This document shows positions 43,365-53,121 of a stretch of DNA of 64,000 bases, piece by piece; within the stretch, counting starts at the first letter, position 1, and the number at the start of each line of letters is the position of its first letter. The notes below the pieces were generated by a model. That model did no database searches. It had not been told where the DNA came from and worked only from the letters and a program-made list of their open reading frames with translations. This stretch comes from Glaciecola sp965658765 (GTDB taxonomy: Bacteria; Pseudomonadota; Gammaproteobacteria; Enterobacterales; Alteromonadaceae). The stretch spans positions 62,001 to 126,000 of the forward strand of contig CBFHTO010000001.1 in assembly GCA_965658765.1 (NCBI GenBank), written 5' to 3'. The position numbers were made by a program, and so were the translations under genes.

Positions 43365-44711
43365 ATGAACGATGATGACGATTTATCAAAGACAATGGTC
43401 ATACCGAATCCTGGAGGTAGACGTAAAACAGCGAGTGCTGAACCTCAGTACACACCACCTCAGGTAAATACTCCTAGCAATCCTCCGCCGACGCAGAACC
43501 ATGCGCCTAACTATGCCAACAGCGATAGCACAAAAGTAGACGTCAACTGCGAGAATGTCATTTTGCGATTTGCATCCGACATTCTTGTTTTAGCAGGCAG
43601 TTTAAGAACACTAGAACCCAGTAATAGCATTGAACAGTTAAGAGCCGATATTGAGAATTTGTTCAGCAATTTTCAACTACAACTGAAACAACGAAATACA
43701 CCAGAAGAAATAACTTTGACCGCCCGCTATATGCTCTGCTGTTTAATCGATGAGCTAGTACTCACTACGCCCTGGGGTATCGAAAGTTCTTGGAGTCATC
43801 AAACTTTACTGGGTAAGTATCACAATGAGACATCCGGTGGTGAGAAGTTTTTTCTTATTATTAATAAATTACTCGAACAAGCGCAAAGAAATATTGATTT
43901 GATTGAACTTAGTTATTTATGCTTGTCGCTAGGATTCAGAGGTAAATATCGATTAAGCCAAACCGGCGAAAATGACGTTTCCCAGATAGCACAGATGTTA
44001 TATCAACCACTTAGCCTCCATCGACCCACATCACCCGAACTTTCTCCCTCATGGCAAAGTGACGCTAAACCGGAAAAAACGTTTGAAAGTAAAGTACCTC
44101 CAATCTTGTTTTTCCTCATATTGGGCTTTGTCTGTATAGCGGTATATATCGCGCTTTTATCCAACCTTCATGCTAAATCTTCACCCATTTATGAAAAAAT
44201 TGAGCAAATTGGATGGGATAATTTTGTATTGCAAATGTCCGATGCACAAAGTGAGGATCTAGACCTTGGAGATATCGCTTCTTCAATCAGCGCAAGATTG
44301 AGTGATTCTATCGCAAAACAACAAATCGTAGTCGACATTAAAGACGACTTACTTGTTATACGATTAGTAAGTCTTCAATTATTTCCACCCGGTAGCACAG
44401 ACGTAAACCAGAATGAACTTCCCGCAGTGGAAACCTTAGTTTCAGCAATTAACCCATACGCAGATGCCGTCGTAGTAGTCGGCCACACAGATTCTACTGG
44501 TAGAGCGGACTCAAACTGGGCGATTTCTAGAAAACGAGCAGAAAGCATTGAACAATGGATAAAAAGCGCTCGAGGCACAGTGCCCCAAACCATTACACGC
44601 GGTGTTGCAGATACACAGCCGCTTGTGCAAGAGGGCGACAGTGACTTCAACCAAAGTCTAAATCGCCGTGTGGAGTTAATTTTAGTCTTGAAGGACGATC
44701 TGACGCTATGA
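43365..44711 (+). CDS. tssL: T6SS inner-membrane protein TssL with OmpA-like peptidoglycan-binding extension
   Basis: A 448-residue TssL (IcmH/DotU). The first 60 residues are a flexible tail beginning with an acidic run and KTMVIPNPGGRRK, where Thr10 is a candidate phosphothreonine. The DotU domain (about 65-225) has LRADIENLFSNFQ and CCLIDELVLTTPWG. A single transmembrane helix lies at about 245-265. The C-terminus is an OmpA-like domain (about 330-445) with VVVGHTDSTG and SQNRRVE-type NRRVELIL, binding peptidoglycan. So this is the extended class of TssL, needing no separate TagL. It overlaps tssM by four bases (ATGA). Confidence 0.95.
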   Translation: MNDDDDLSKTMVIPNPGGRRKTASAEPQYTPPQVNTPSNPPPTQNHAPNYANSDSTKVDVNCENVILRFASDILVLAGSLRTLEPSNSIEQLRADIENLFSNFQLQLKQRNTPEEITLTARYMLCCLIDELVLTTPWGIESSWSHQTLLGKYHNETSGGEKFFLIINKLLEQAQRNIDLIELSYLCLSLGFRGKYRLSQTGENDVSQIAQMLYQPLSLHRPTSPELSPSWQSDAKPEKTFESKVPPILFFLILGFVCIAVYIALLSNLHAKSSPIYEKIEQIGWDNFVLQMSDAQSEDLDLGDIASSISARLSDSIAKQQIVVDIKDDLLVIRLVSLQLFPPGSTDVNQNELPAVETLVSAINPYADAVVVVGHTDSTGRADSNWAISRKRAESIEQWIKSARGTVPQTITRGVADTQPLVQEGDSDFNQSLNRRVELILVLKDDLTL

Positions 44712-47700
44712 ATAAACTCAAACAATGGGCATCTCACCGCTTCTTTCTACCAGTACTTTGCCTTTTATTGGCAGCGCTGCTAATTTTCCTTGCAGGTCCT
44801 TACATTGCTTTTGCGGGCTATACCCCATTACAAAGCTGGTTGAGTAGAATCGTTCTATTTCTGCTTATCGTAAGTGCATACGGCTTATATGTTTACATCA
44901 AACATCTGAAGCAGCAAAAAACACAAGATAACATGGTGAAGGAGATGACATCAGATGATGGTTCAGCCGACGCCATTGACGCTGAGTCACAAGCCTTAAA
45001 AGAAAAGTTCAAGCTCGCATTCGATACACTTAAAAAAACTAAGGGCGGACCAGTCTCATTGCCTGAAATCCCTTGGTACATGATCATTGGTTCGCCTGGC
45101 AGCGGAAAAACTACGCTTCTGTCTAACTCAGGACTCAGATTCCCACTCATGAACGAAATGCAAACAATGGCATTGCAAGGCGTTGGTGGCACTAAAAACT
45201 GTGATTGGTGGATCACTCAGGATGCTGTACTTTTAGATACAGCCGGACGTTACACCTCACAAGACAGCTTTCAAAAAGTAGATGAAAGCGGCTGGCAAAA
45301 CTTTTTGGCAATGATAAAACGTTATCGCAAAAAGCCAGTTAGTGGTTTATTGGTCAGTTTTAGTATGTCTGACTTGATGACTATGAATGAGTATGAGCTG
45401 AGCCAACTGACCTTTCAGTTGAAGCAGCGAATAGCGGAAGTAAACGATTACTTTTCAACAAGATTCCCAATTTATGTGGTCATCACAAAATCAGACATGA
45501 TGGCTGGGTTTACGCAGTTTTACGAGACACTCTCACATAAAGAAAGAGAGCAAGTGCTCGGTGTGACTTTTAATAAACAAATCAGCTTACAAGAGCAAGT
45601 CACCCAAGCGTTTCACCAAGAATATGACAAATTAGTCGCATCGCAAAAGCGTCGACAGTGGTCTAGGATATCATTGGAAAGAGACCCTAATCGTAAAGCA
45701 TTGGTGTACTCCTACACAGAGCAACTCGTTTCATTGAAGCCTAGTTTAGTCACAATTTTAGAAGGCTTGAGTCAAAAAGACGATGGCGTGACTACCGGGA
45801 TAATACGTGGTATGTATTTTACCAGTGGCACGCAAAGTGGTGCTCCAATCGATAAAATGATCGAAAAAGTCTCACATGCTTTCGGTTTGAGAAATACCGC
45901 GAAGGTTCTTTGGAATAACGACAGCCGAAGTTATTTCATCAAGGACGTGTTGCAAGAAGTTGCTTTTAACGAAGCGGATCAGTTTGGCACACTCTCTGGT
46001 TATGAGAAAAGAAAGAGCTTAGTGAAACGAGGACTCATGGCGAGTGCAGCGGTGCTTGCCGTTGCGCTCTGTGCAGGCTTTTTTGTTAGCTATAACAACA
46101 ACGCTGATTATATTGTAAGAAGCGATGCAGCTGTTGATAGTTGGCGGGCAGATTATGAAGACAAACAAGGCAACCTCGAAATAAAGCAATATATTCCTGC
46201 CTTAAATGAGTTTGCAGATAATATACAGGGACTGATAGATACTGATGAAGCGCAATTCTCTGGCTTAGGCCTCGGCCAAGCATCGTCACTCGAATCGTCA
46301 TTAAAGGCCAGTTACAACAGATTGTTAAGCACTGTACTGTTGCCTTATGTAAAAACTTCTCTGGAATCCAAACTGACGCAATCCAGCGATATTAGTACGC
46401 AATATCAAGCCTTGAAAAGCTATTTGATGATGTCAAACGGAGAAAACCGTGATAACCAGTTTATCTCCGAATTTTTATCTAATAGCCTCAATGACGACCA
46501 ATATTTCAGTACTCCTGAATTTGCGCAGGTAAAAGTTCATCTCGACAACCTAGTGCAAAATGATGTGATGTTTGAAAGTATTGACGACACACTTGTGTCT
46601 CGTGCTCGCAGGAACTTAAGCGCACAACCACTCGGTGAGATTTACTACAAACAGTTCAAAGACTCGTATCTAAATGACCCATCGAAGTACCTGTCGCTTG
46701 CCCAATTGGCTGGCAGCGAGTGGCGATTAATCTTCACTACAAAACTTGACGATATTCAAACAATCTCATCCCTTTATACACCAGACCAACTAAAAAAAGT
46801 GTTAAGTGACGAAATCGATGCATATATAAATAAATTAGACGGGGAAGCTTGGATTTTAGGCCCTGACAATGTCATTAATCAATCTGGTCTTAATAAGCAA
46901 ATAGAGCAGTTGTATGCCAAAGATTATGTGAATACGTGGCAAGGTTTGTTGAATAGTGTGTCTGTAAAAGAGAACAATAATCTCGCGTCTATTAACTCAG
47001 TCCTTCAATCCCTAAGCAATGTAGACTCGCCCATATTTGCGTTAATGGAATCCGCGGCAGCGGCAACAGAATTGGTTGACATCAATAGTAAGGGCTTGAA
47101 CATCAACTTGAGTTCAAACGCGAATCGAGCGCTAGATGCAGCACAGGGTGCAATGTCGGCAAACGATCCAAGGTTTTTTATCACATCTCGATTCAGTAAG
47201 TTGCATGAGGCAATGAAAGAAGAGAAGAAAATCGCGACTCAACAACGCCTTACTGCACTGCTTCAAGATATAAGTGTTGCGCTTAGCTTTCAAATGCAGA
47301 GTGCTCAGAGCGAAGTCGACCCTAAAATTTTGAATGGATTGCAAGGCTATGCTTATTTGCAAACAGAGCCTTTAAATAAATGGGTAACTCAATTAGTAAC
47401 GAGCGTGCAAAGTGCTCAAAACCAAATACAAAAAGATCGAATAGCTGGTATCTGGTCGAATCAAATACTGTCAGTTTGCAGGGACATCACAAGCTCTAAA
47501 TATCCCTTTGAACCAAACTCAAGCGTGGATGCTAGTTTACGAGATTTAGATATTATGTTTTCGCCAAATGGTACCCTATTTAACTTTTTCAACACGCATC
47601 TTGCTCCTTACATCGACACTCAAAGACAACCTTGGCAATTTAAAACTGCAAACGGCTCTGGCTTTAACAATGATGTCGTCTCGTTTTTTGAGCGCCTTTA

Positions 47701-48127
47701 CAAAATACAGCAAAGCCTTTATACGCAAAGCGCCAATCAAGCTAGTTTGCGATTTGCTCTAACACCTATCTATCTTGATCCCCGTCTATTGCGATATCGG
47801 ATGACGGTATATGGCAATACTATGAGTTATCAATTTGGTCGGCCGACGCCAAGCACCGTAAACTGGCCGCCAGCAAATCCAAGTGCAAGGAGCGAGTATA
47901 GCTTTGTTAGAAGAGACGGCAGTGAACTATTACAGGCGTCTGAAGGACTATTCGCGTTTTATCGCTTGATAGACAACAACGAAATTCAACGAAAGGGACC
48001 AACAAAGATAGAATTGACTTTTAGTAAAGGCAACTTCAAAGCCATTTATGAGATGTCCACCGCTAGCCCAGCGGACCCAATGGTATTTATGAACATGTCT
48101 AAGTTGCGATGCATTGATTCGCTCTAG
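44708..48127 (+). CDS. tssM: T6SS inner-membrane channel protein TssM (IcmF)
   Basis: An 1139-residue TssM. Two N-terminal helices (about 12-32 and 42-62), a cytoplasmic GTPase-like domain with Walker A GSPGSGKTTLL (about 129-139), DTAGRY and TKSD motifs, then a third helix at about 438-458. The long periplasmic part ends with the beta domain that meets TssJ. The nucleotide-binding motif is intact, which is not so in every TssM. It forms the envelope-spanning complex with TssJ and TssL, and tagF follows after nine bases. Confidence 0.96.
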   Translation: MNKLKQWASHRFFLPVLCLLLAALLIFLAGPYIAFAGYTPLQSWLSRIVLFLLIVSAYGLYVYIKHLKQQKTQDNMVKEMTSDDGSADAIDAESQALKEKFKLAFDTLKKTKGGPVSLPEIPWYMIIGSPGSGKTTLLSNSGLRFPLMNEMQTMALQGVGGTKNCDWWITQDAVLLDTAGRYTSQDSFQKVDESGWQNFLAMIKRYRKKPVSGLLVSFSMSDLMTMNEYELSQLTFQLKQRIAEVNDYFSTRFPIYVVITKSDMMAGFTQFYETLSHKEREQVLGVTFNKQISLQEQVTQAFHQEYDKLVASQKRRQWSRISLERDPNRKALVYSYTEQLVSLKPSLVTILEGLSQKDDGVTTGIIRGMYFTSGTQSGAPIDKMIEKVSHAFGLRNTAKVLWNNDSRSYFIKDVLQEVAFNEADQFGTLSGYEKRKSLVKRGLMASAAVLAVALCAGFFVSYNNNADYIVRSDAAVDSWRADYEDKQGNLEIKQYIPALNEFADNIQGLIDTDEAQFSGLGLGQASSLESSLKASYNRLLSTVLLPYVKTSLESKLTQSSDISTQYQALKSYLMMSNGENRDNQFISEFLSNSLNDDQYFSTPEFAQVKVHLDNLVQNDVMFESIDDTLVSRARRNLSAQPLGEIYYKQFKDSYLNDPSKYLSLAQLAGSEWRLIFTTKLDDIQTISSLYTPDQLKKVLSDEIDAYINKLDGEAWILGPDNVINQSGLNKQIEQLYAKDYVNTWQGLLNSVSVKENNNLASINSVLQSLSNVDSPIFALMESAAAATELVDINSKGLNINLSSNANRALDAAQGAMSANDPRFFITSRFSKLHEAMKEEKKIATQQRLTALLQDISVALSFQMQSAQSEVDPKILNGLQGYAYLQTEPLNKWVTQLVTSVQSAQNQIQKDRIAGIWSNQILSVCRDITSSKYPFEPNSSVDASLRDLDIMFSPNGTLFNFFNTHLAPYIDTQRQPWQFKTANGSGFNNDVVSFFERLYKIQQSLYTQSANQASLRFALTPIYLDPRLLRYRMTVYGNTMSYQFGRPTPSTVNWPPANPSARSEYSFVRRDGSELLQASEGLFAFYRLIDNNEIQRKGPTKIELTFSKGNFKAIYEMSTASPADPMVFMNMSKLRCIDSL

Positions 48128-48136
48128 GAGTGTAGC

Positions 48137-48817
48137 TTGAAAATTGGTTTTTTTGGAAAATTGCCTGGTTATGGCGATTTTATTCAACGCAATGTCCCCC
48201 CAAATGTCGCAGATAAATGGGACAATTGGATTTTGCAATCGATAGAGTCTTCAAGAAACAATCTGGATAGTGGATGGAAGGAAATCTATTTTAACAGTCC
48301 AATTTGGCGCTTTTCGTTCGCCGCAAACATATTAGCAAATGAATGCATCAGTGGATTGATGATGCCAAGTGTCGATAGCGCTGGACGATGTTATCCGTTT
48401 ACGGTGTTTTGCTTGGCTGAAAAACCCGTCAATCTACTAAAGTTTTCGGCGATTACAGATGACAAGCATGATAGTTGCGAAGATTTTATAATAAGTCTAT
48501 TAGATAAAAAACGCCCAGATTTAGACGAAATAGCTCAAATACTCAACCAAACATATAAACAAACCTCAGAGTATGAATGTGAAGCAACAAAAGATAGTCA
48601 AACAAGCTCTTCTAGAGAGATATTCAGAGTAAGCAGTAAACACCTATTAGATGTTTATGACTGTCATTTAGACTTCAGCCACGAATTAATCGATCGCCAA
48701 GCATTGTCGTTAAGCATTTGGAGTACAAGAGAATCGGAGTTCTCCGATGCACAAAGACGATATTATGCAGGCCTTCCGCCTTCAGATGTTTACTCTTCTT
48801 TATTAACAGCAGAATAA
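48137..48817 (+). CDS. tagF: T6SS-associated protein TagF
   Basis: A 226-residue cytoplasmic protein of the TagF (DUF2094) family. The start codon is TTG; it is chosen because GGAG lies six bases before it and the protein then opens with the canonical KIGFFGKLPGYGDFIQRN. The PIWRFSFA and GRCYPFTVF segments are also family marks. TagF is a post-translational repressor in systems that have the PpkA/PppA/Fha switch, all of which are present here. It converges with pppA, only ten bases between stops. Confidence 0.93.
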   Translation: MKIGFFGKLPGYGDFIQRNVPPNVADKWDNWILQSIESSRNNLDSGWKEIYFNSPIWRFSFAANILANECISGLMMPSVDSAGRCYPFTVFCLAEKPVNLLKFSAITDDKHDSCEDFIISLLDKKRPDLDEIAQILNQTYKQTSEYECEATKDSQTSSSREIFRVSSKHLLDVYDCHLDFSHELIDRQALSLSIWSTRESEFSDAQRRYYAGLPPSDVYSSLLTAE

Positions 48818-48827
48818 GCGTTAATTA

Positions 48828-49619
48828 TTACCCACTTGTGTAATTCAACGGAAGCGTATCGTCTAGTGCTGGGACTTGAGCCTCTTGCTCGTCTTCCGAT
48901 TCGGATGGATGTCTTACAACAATCAATGTGATGTTATCCCTCGCTTTGCGAGCAAGCGATATTTCTATCAATCGATGAGCAATAGTGGAAGAAGACATAG
49001 TGAGTAGTGCGTGCTCGATTTCGCGATCTGAAATGACCTTGTTTATGCCATCGCTACATAAAAAGAACTGGTCATTTTTATTCAAATCTAGGGTCTTTAC
49101 GTCAAGTTCTAAATAATTATTGGCTCCAACGGCACGCGTGATCACATTGGCTTTTGGATGACTCTCAGCTTCCTCTGGCCTAATGAGTCCAGCATCTATC
49201 ATGTCCTCAACTTGGCTATGGTCTCTGGTCACTCTTGCTAGAGTATTCTGGCGCAGTCGATATATGCGACTATCGCCAGCCCAAATAAAATGTGCCTTAT
49301 CTTGCTCAAAAAACAAAACAACCACCGTACTTCCGACAATGGATTGATGCTGCTGTGACAGTTCAACTAACATTCGGTTAACGTCTTGCAAACAGTCTAC
49401 GATGGTTTTTACTGATAAGGTTTCAGGGTGATTAGACACCAATAAGGAAAGTTGCTCTGTGATCATCTGACTCGCAACATCGCCACGGGAGTGCCCACCC
49501 ATGCCATCCGCTACGCACCATAAACAAGCCTGTGGCGCGTCATAGTAGTCGTCCTCATTCACCTTTCTTACTGTGCCGATATTGCTCTCTGCTGTTGACT
49601 TCCAGACTAAGCTTTTCAT
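48828..49619 (-). CDS. pppA: T6SS Ser/Thr phosphatase PppA (PP2C family)
   Basis: A 263-residue PP2C-type phosphatase. Metal-binding motifs are seen in NEDDYY, VADGMGGHSRGD, DSRIYRLR, LCSDGINK and RDNITLIVV. It should remove the phosphate placed by PpkA and switch the T6SS off. I start at the ATG at 49619, preceded by AAGGGG; an ATG at 49640 would add seven residues without a ribosome site. It is transcribed divergently from ppkA and converges on tagF, so it has its own promoter. Confidence 0.94.
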   Translation of the reverse strand: MKSLVWKSTAESNIGTVRKVNEDDYYDAPQACLWCVADGMGGHSRGDVASQMITEQLSLLVSNHPETLSVKTIVDCLQDVNRMLVELSQQHQSIVGSTVVVLFFEQDKAHFIWAGDSRIYRLRQNTLARVTRDHSQVEDMIDAGLIRPEEAESHPKANVITRAVGANNYLELDVKTLDLNKNDQFFLCSDGINKVISDREIEHALLTMSSSTIAHRLIEISLARKARDNITLIVVRHPSESEDEQEAQVPALDDTLPLNYTSG

Positions 49620-49852
49620 ATATCCCCTTGTAAGAAACATGCATATAGGACCAAGTCACTGCGGGGCTTTATGAACATAACAACCCACGTATAAAAACAT
49701 ACAAATTTACGTTTATGAAAGTCTTTACATAAGCATCTTTACATGTAGACTTGATGTTTAATATTTGATCACGATTTGTGTATTATTGCATCAAGTAGCG
49801 GTAATGTTGAAGTATTTCTTGAGCAGTTGGCAAAAATAATAAAAGGGTCATC
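49620..49852. promoter_or_regulatory. Divergent pppA/ppkA control region
   Basis: This 233-bp spacer separates the phosphatase and kinase genes. It holds a direct repeat TCTTTACAT (49722-49730 and 49736-49744, period 14) and an inverted repeat ACTTGATG / CATCAAGT (49749-49756 and 49789-49796). No confident promoter boxes were identified. Confidence 0.4.
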
Positions 49853-52123
49853 ATGACAGATAGCATACTGAATCGGAAAATCGGTCGCTACGAAATACAA
49901 GAACATATTGGTGAAGGCGCAATGGCAATGGTTTACAGAGCCTTTGACCCTGAAATCAACCGTTCAGTTGCATGTAAGGTACTAAAAGCAGACCACTGTG
50001 TTGATGAAGAATACATGTCGCGCTTCGTGCGAGAAGCAAAAGCAGCGGGCTCGTTGTCTCACCACGCCATCGTCACCGTCTTTGACGTTGGTAAAATCGA
50101 TGGTTCTCCCTACATAATGATGGAACTTCTGCAAGGCAAAGACCTTGGTGAAGTGCTCAAAGAAAAGAAAACAATCGGCATCAAAGAAACATTAACCATT
50201 GCTCTTCAATTAGCTAAGGCACTTGATTATGCTCACTCTACCGGGATTGTTCATAGAGATATAAAACCTGACAATATCATTGTGTTACCTGATGGTGAAA
50301 CCATTAAGGTGGCGGATTTTGGTATTGCTCGTATGAATGAGAACGAAGAATCGCAAAAAACACAAGTTGGTGCAGTGCTAGGGACGCCGCGTTATATGAG
50401 TCCTGAACAAGCTTTAGGAAATGACGTAGATGGGCGTTCCGATTTATTCTCAGTCGGCGTCATCATGTACGAAATGCTGACGGGTGCGAAAGCTTTTGAT
50501 GCGACTAATATGGGTACGCTGATGATGCAGATTGCACAAAAGCAACCAGAGCCGCTTAAGAAAATCGCGCCGGAAGTATCAACAGGCTTACGCCAGATAG
50601 TACAAAAACTTCTTCAGAAATCGCCAGATAAACGATACCAAAACGGTGGCGAACTCGCAGATGCATTGATAAAAGAACTTAACTCCTATCGAGACCAACA
50701 AGAAGAACAAAAAAAACATAAGTACATTCCATTAAAAATCAAATGGACTCTGTCGGCAGTGTTTATCGTAGCGACCGTGCTTTTGATTAGTATGAAAGTC
50801 GTATTCGGTCTTCAATCCTCAGCAATGACTAAACAAGCAGTGGATTCAGGTTCATCATTTGCTCGATTTATTGCCACAGAAACCGCTATTCCTCTGTTAA
50901 GTGAAGACTGGATTACGCTTGAGACCTTCATTAATGATGCTGCAAGTAGAGATACCTTTGCTTACCTTATAGTAACCGACCGCTCTGGAATAATCAGAGG
51001 AGCTAGCAACAGCGAATTAGTCGGACAAATGTATGAAGATCCAAAAGACGCTGAGCTTATTAGTGAATCTGACGATATTTATACCACCAGCTCTACTTTC
51101 GAAGACAGTGCTAAAGTATTTAATATTAAAACGCCTATTTTGTTTCAGAGTACCGAAGTCGGAACTATAGTGCTTGGACTGTCGCAAGAAAGCCTTGATG
51201 AAGTAAAAAGCGTGACATCCGGCTTGATGTTTACTCTAGCAGCAATCACGATATCGTTGGTTGGTCTAATCATGTTCATTTTTGGTGGACTAATTTCAAG
51301 ACCACTCAAAAGTGTTAGTAGGGCACTTCATAATTTTGCCTCAGGCGACTTGGACACACGAATTTCATTGACACGAAAAGATGAAATTGGCGAAGTTTTC
51401 GACGACTTTAACCATATGGCGGCAGCGATTCAAGAACGTTACACAGAGGTTGCTGACGAGTTAGCTCAATCGGGTATTCAATTACCCAGTAAAGAATCAT
51501 CAAGCGAACTCGATGGTTCGATGTCTGCCGGTACGGGATTGCCAGAACAGAGTCTAGACGAGGTAGATGAAGCCACTATAATGGCCTCAAGTCTTATAAA
51601 CATGAAAGACCAAGAGGTTGATGAAGCAACTGTCATGGCATCTAGTTTAATGACAAGTCCTCCTTCTAGTGAGGCCGATGACTTAGAATCAAACGATCAG
51701 AGTCAGGTCAGTCAAGAACTCCCTCAAAATACAGATGCACCAGTAAGCACCGATGTGGCGGACCAAGAACTAGGAGAAGAGGATCGAACCATGATCTCGA
51801 GTTCTTTTCAGCCTTTTGGTGATTCCGCATCGAAACCAGCAGAGGCAGATGAGGCAAAGATTACAAATGAAGACGCTCTTGTAGAAGACGCTCTTGTGAA
51901 AGATGCTCTGGTGGAAAATGTTGAGTCTGAAGATGCTCTGTCTGAAGGCACAGCTTCAAACGATGGCGCCCGTGAAGATAAATTAGGTAAGACAGACGAC
52001 CTTGAGGAAGACGAAAGCGATAACAGCCAAGTGAACGAGGACGTCAGCAACATCGATATTGACTCGGAAAAAAGCGATGAAAAAACCGACCAAGACACTG
52101 AGAGCAAAACACAAAAAGAGTAA
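49853..52123 (+). CDS. ppkA: T6SS Ser/Thr kinase PpkA with periplasmic sensor and HAMP domain
   Basis: A 756-residue membrane kinase. The kinase domain (about 10-275) has the Gly loop GEGAMAMVY, catalytic HRDIKPDN, DFGIAR and the activation segment GTPRYMSPEQ. A helix at about 300-320, a periplasmic sensor domain (about 321-455), a second helix (about 462-485) and HAMP (about 485-535) follow. The acidic tail (540-756) holds three similar threonine sites, DEATIMASSL (T575), DEATVMASSL (T593) and EDRTMISSSF (T646), good candidates for autophosphorylation and FHA docking. It also has a threefold EDALV repeat. The von Willebrand domain of some PpkAs is absent. AAGGG precedes the ATG. Confidence 0.93.
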   Translation: MTDSILNRKIGRYEIQEHIGEGAMAMVYRAFDPEINRSVACKVLKADHCVDEEYMSRFVREAKAAGSLSHHAIVTVFDVGKIDGSPYIMMELLQGKDLGEVLKEKKTIGIKETLTIALQLAKALDYAHSTGIVHRDIKPDNIIVLPDGETIKVADFGIARMNENEESQKTQVGAVLGTPRYMSPEQALGNDVDGRSDLFSVGVIMYEMLTGAKAFDATNMGTLMMQIAQKQPEPLKKIAPEVSTGLRQIVQKLLQKSPDKRYQNGGELADALIKELNSYRDQQEEQKKHKYIPLKIKWTLSAVFIVATVLLISMKVVFGLQSSAMTKQAVDSGSSFARFIATETAIPLLSEDWITLETFINDAASRDTFAYLIVTDRSGIIRGASNSELVGQMYEDPKDAELISESDDIYTTSSTFEDSAKVFNIKTPILFQSTEVGTIVLGLSQESLDEVKSVTSGLMFTLAAITISLVGLIMFIFGGLISRPLKSVSRALHNFASGDLDTRISLTRKDEIGEVFDDFNHMAAAIQERYTEVADELAQSGIQLPSKESSSELDGSMSAGTGLPEQSLDEVDEATIMASSLINMKDQEVDEATVMASSLMTSPPSSEADDLESNDQSQVSQELPQNTDAPVSTDVADQELGEEDRTMISSSFQPFGDSASKPAEADEAKITNEDALVEDALVKDALVENVESEDALSEGTASNDGAREDKLGKTDDLEEDESDNSQVNEDVSNIDIDSEKSDEKTDQDTESKTQKE
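51869..51913 (+). repeat. In-gene 15-bp tandem repeat, three copies, in ppkA
   Basis: Units GAAGACGCTCTTGTA, GAAGACGCTCTTGTG and AAAGATGCTCTGGTG encode [EK]DALV three times in the acidic tail. Copy number could vary by slippage without breaking the frame. Confidence 0.7.
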
Positions 52124-52128
52124 ATATC

Positions 52129-53121
52129 ATGAATAGAGCGAAGCTTGTCCTTATCTGTTTCCTATTTTTAATGCTCCAGGGATGCGCTACTCAGTCAAAT
52201 ACGGCTGCTACAATCGCCTCAAATGACGAATTTAAAATAGTTAAGCCGAAACATTCAGATACTTATGAAAGCTTGGCACAAGAGCACCTAGGTAAGGCTG
52301 GTTATTCTTCTATACTTAAACGCTACAACCCAAGCTTACCTGCAAACCAACTAGATTACGTTGCTGTACCTAAGGTGCCTTTGAATAAATCTGGCGTATT
52401 TATTAATGGCTACCAGCACGTAACTATTCTGTGTTATCACCAGTTTACTCGTGACAAAAAGGGACGCTCCAAAATGGTCGTGCCAGAACATGAGTTCAAA
52501 GCACAAATGTCTTATTTATATGAGAACGGTTATAACGTCATCCCACTTAGCGATGTCGGACTGTTTATTCGAGGTAAAAAAGAACTACCAGAAAAATCTG
52601 TTGTTATAACCATCGACGATGGTTACAAAAGTTATATGGACATTGCTTTACCCATCTTACGTGAATATGATTATCCATCTACTATGTTTGTCTATCCGGA
52701 ATTTGTCGGCGCAGGGGTAGCATTGAAGTGGGCAGATGTGAAAGCACTACACCAAAACCCTTTAGTCGACATACAATCTCATTCGCGTACTCACGATAGC
52801 CTCCATCAAAAACCGAATGGCGAATCAATGGATGCTTACCTTACGAGACTCAACTTTGAAGTTGTAGAGGCAGAGCAAATTATTGCCAAACGCACGGGCA
52901 ACGTTATCAAACAATTTGCTTATCCGTATGGTAACAGCAGCCCCACTGTTATCAAAATGTTGCAGGAAAACGAATATGACTTAGCCGTTACAGTGGAACG
53001 AGGCGGTAACCCAGCGTTTTCTGCGCCATACTTGCTAAACCGCACTATGATTTATGGCGGAGACAGCTTAAAAAGCTTTAAGCGCAGTTTAGATACCTTT
53101 GTAACAATGGATTTAAAATGA
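52129..53121 (+). CDS. Polysaccharide deacetylase lipoprotein (NodB/CE4 type) with LysM-like N-terminus
   Basis: A 330-residue lipoprotein, lipobox LQGC at Cys18. Residues about 35-85 resemble a LysM-like region (HSDTYESLAQEHLGKAGYSS). The NodB domain (about 98-310) begins VTILCYHQFT and has the first catalytic motif TIDDGY (Asp pair) and the metal-binding HSRTH motif. The RxxxYPYG-type FAYPYGN follows. CE4 enzymes remove acetyl groups from peptidoglycan or poly-N-acetylglucosamine; which applies here is unknown. It starts five bases after ppkA and overlaps the next gene by four bases, so it is part of a T6SS-linked envelope operon. Confidence 0.88.
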   Translation: MNRAKLVLICFLFLMLQGCATQSNTAATIASNDEFKIVKPKHSDTYESLAQEHLGKAGYSSILKRYNPSLPANQLDYVAVPKVPLNKSGVFINGYQHVTILCYHQFTRDKKGRSKMVVPEHEFKAQMSYLYENGYNVIPLSDVGLFIRGKKELPEKSVVITIDDGYKSYMDIALPILREYDYPSTMFVYPEFVGAGVALKWADVKALHQNPLVDIQSHSRTHDSLHQKPNGESMDAYLTRLNFEVVEAEQIIAKRTGNVIKQFAYPYGNSSPTVIKMLQENEYDLAVTVERGGNPAFSAPYLLNRTMIYGGDSLKSFKRSLDTFVTMDLK

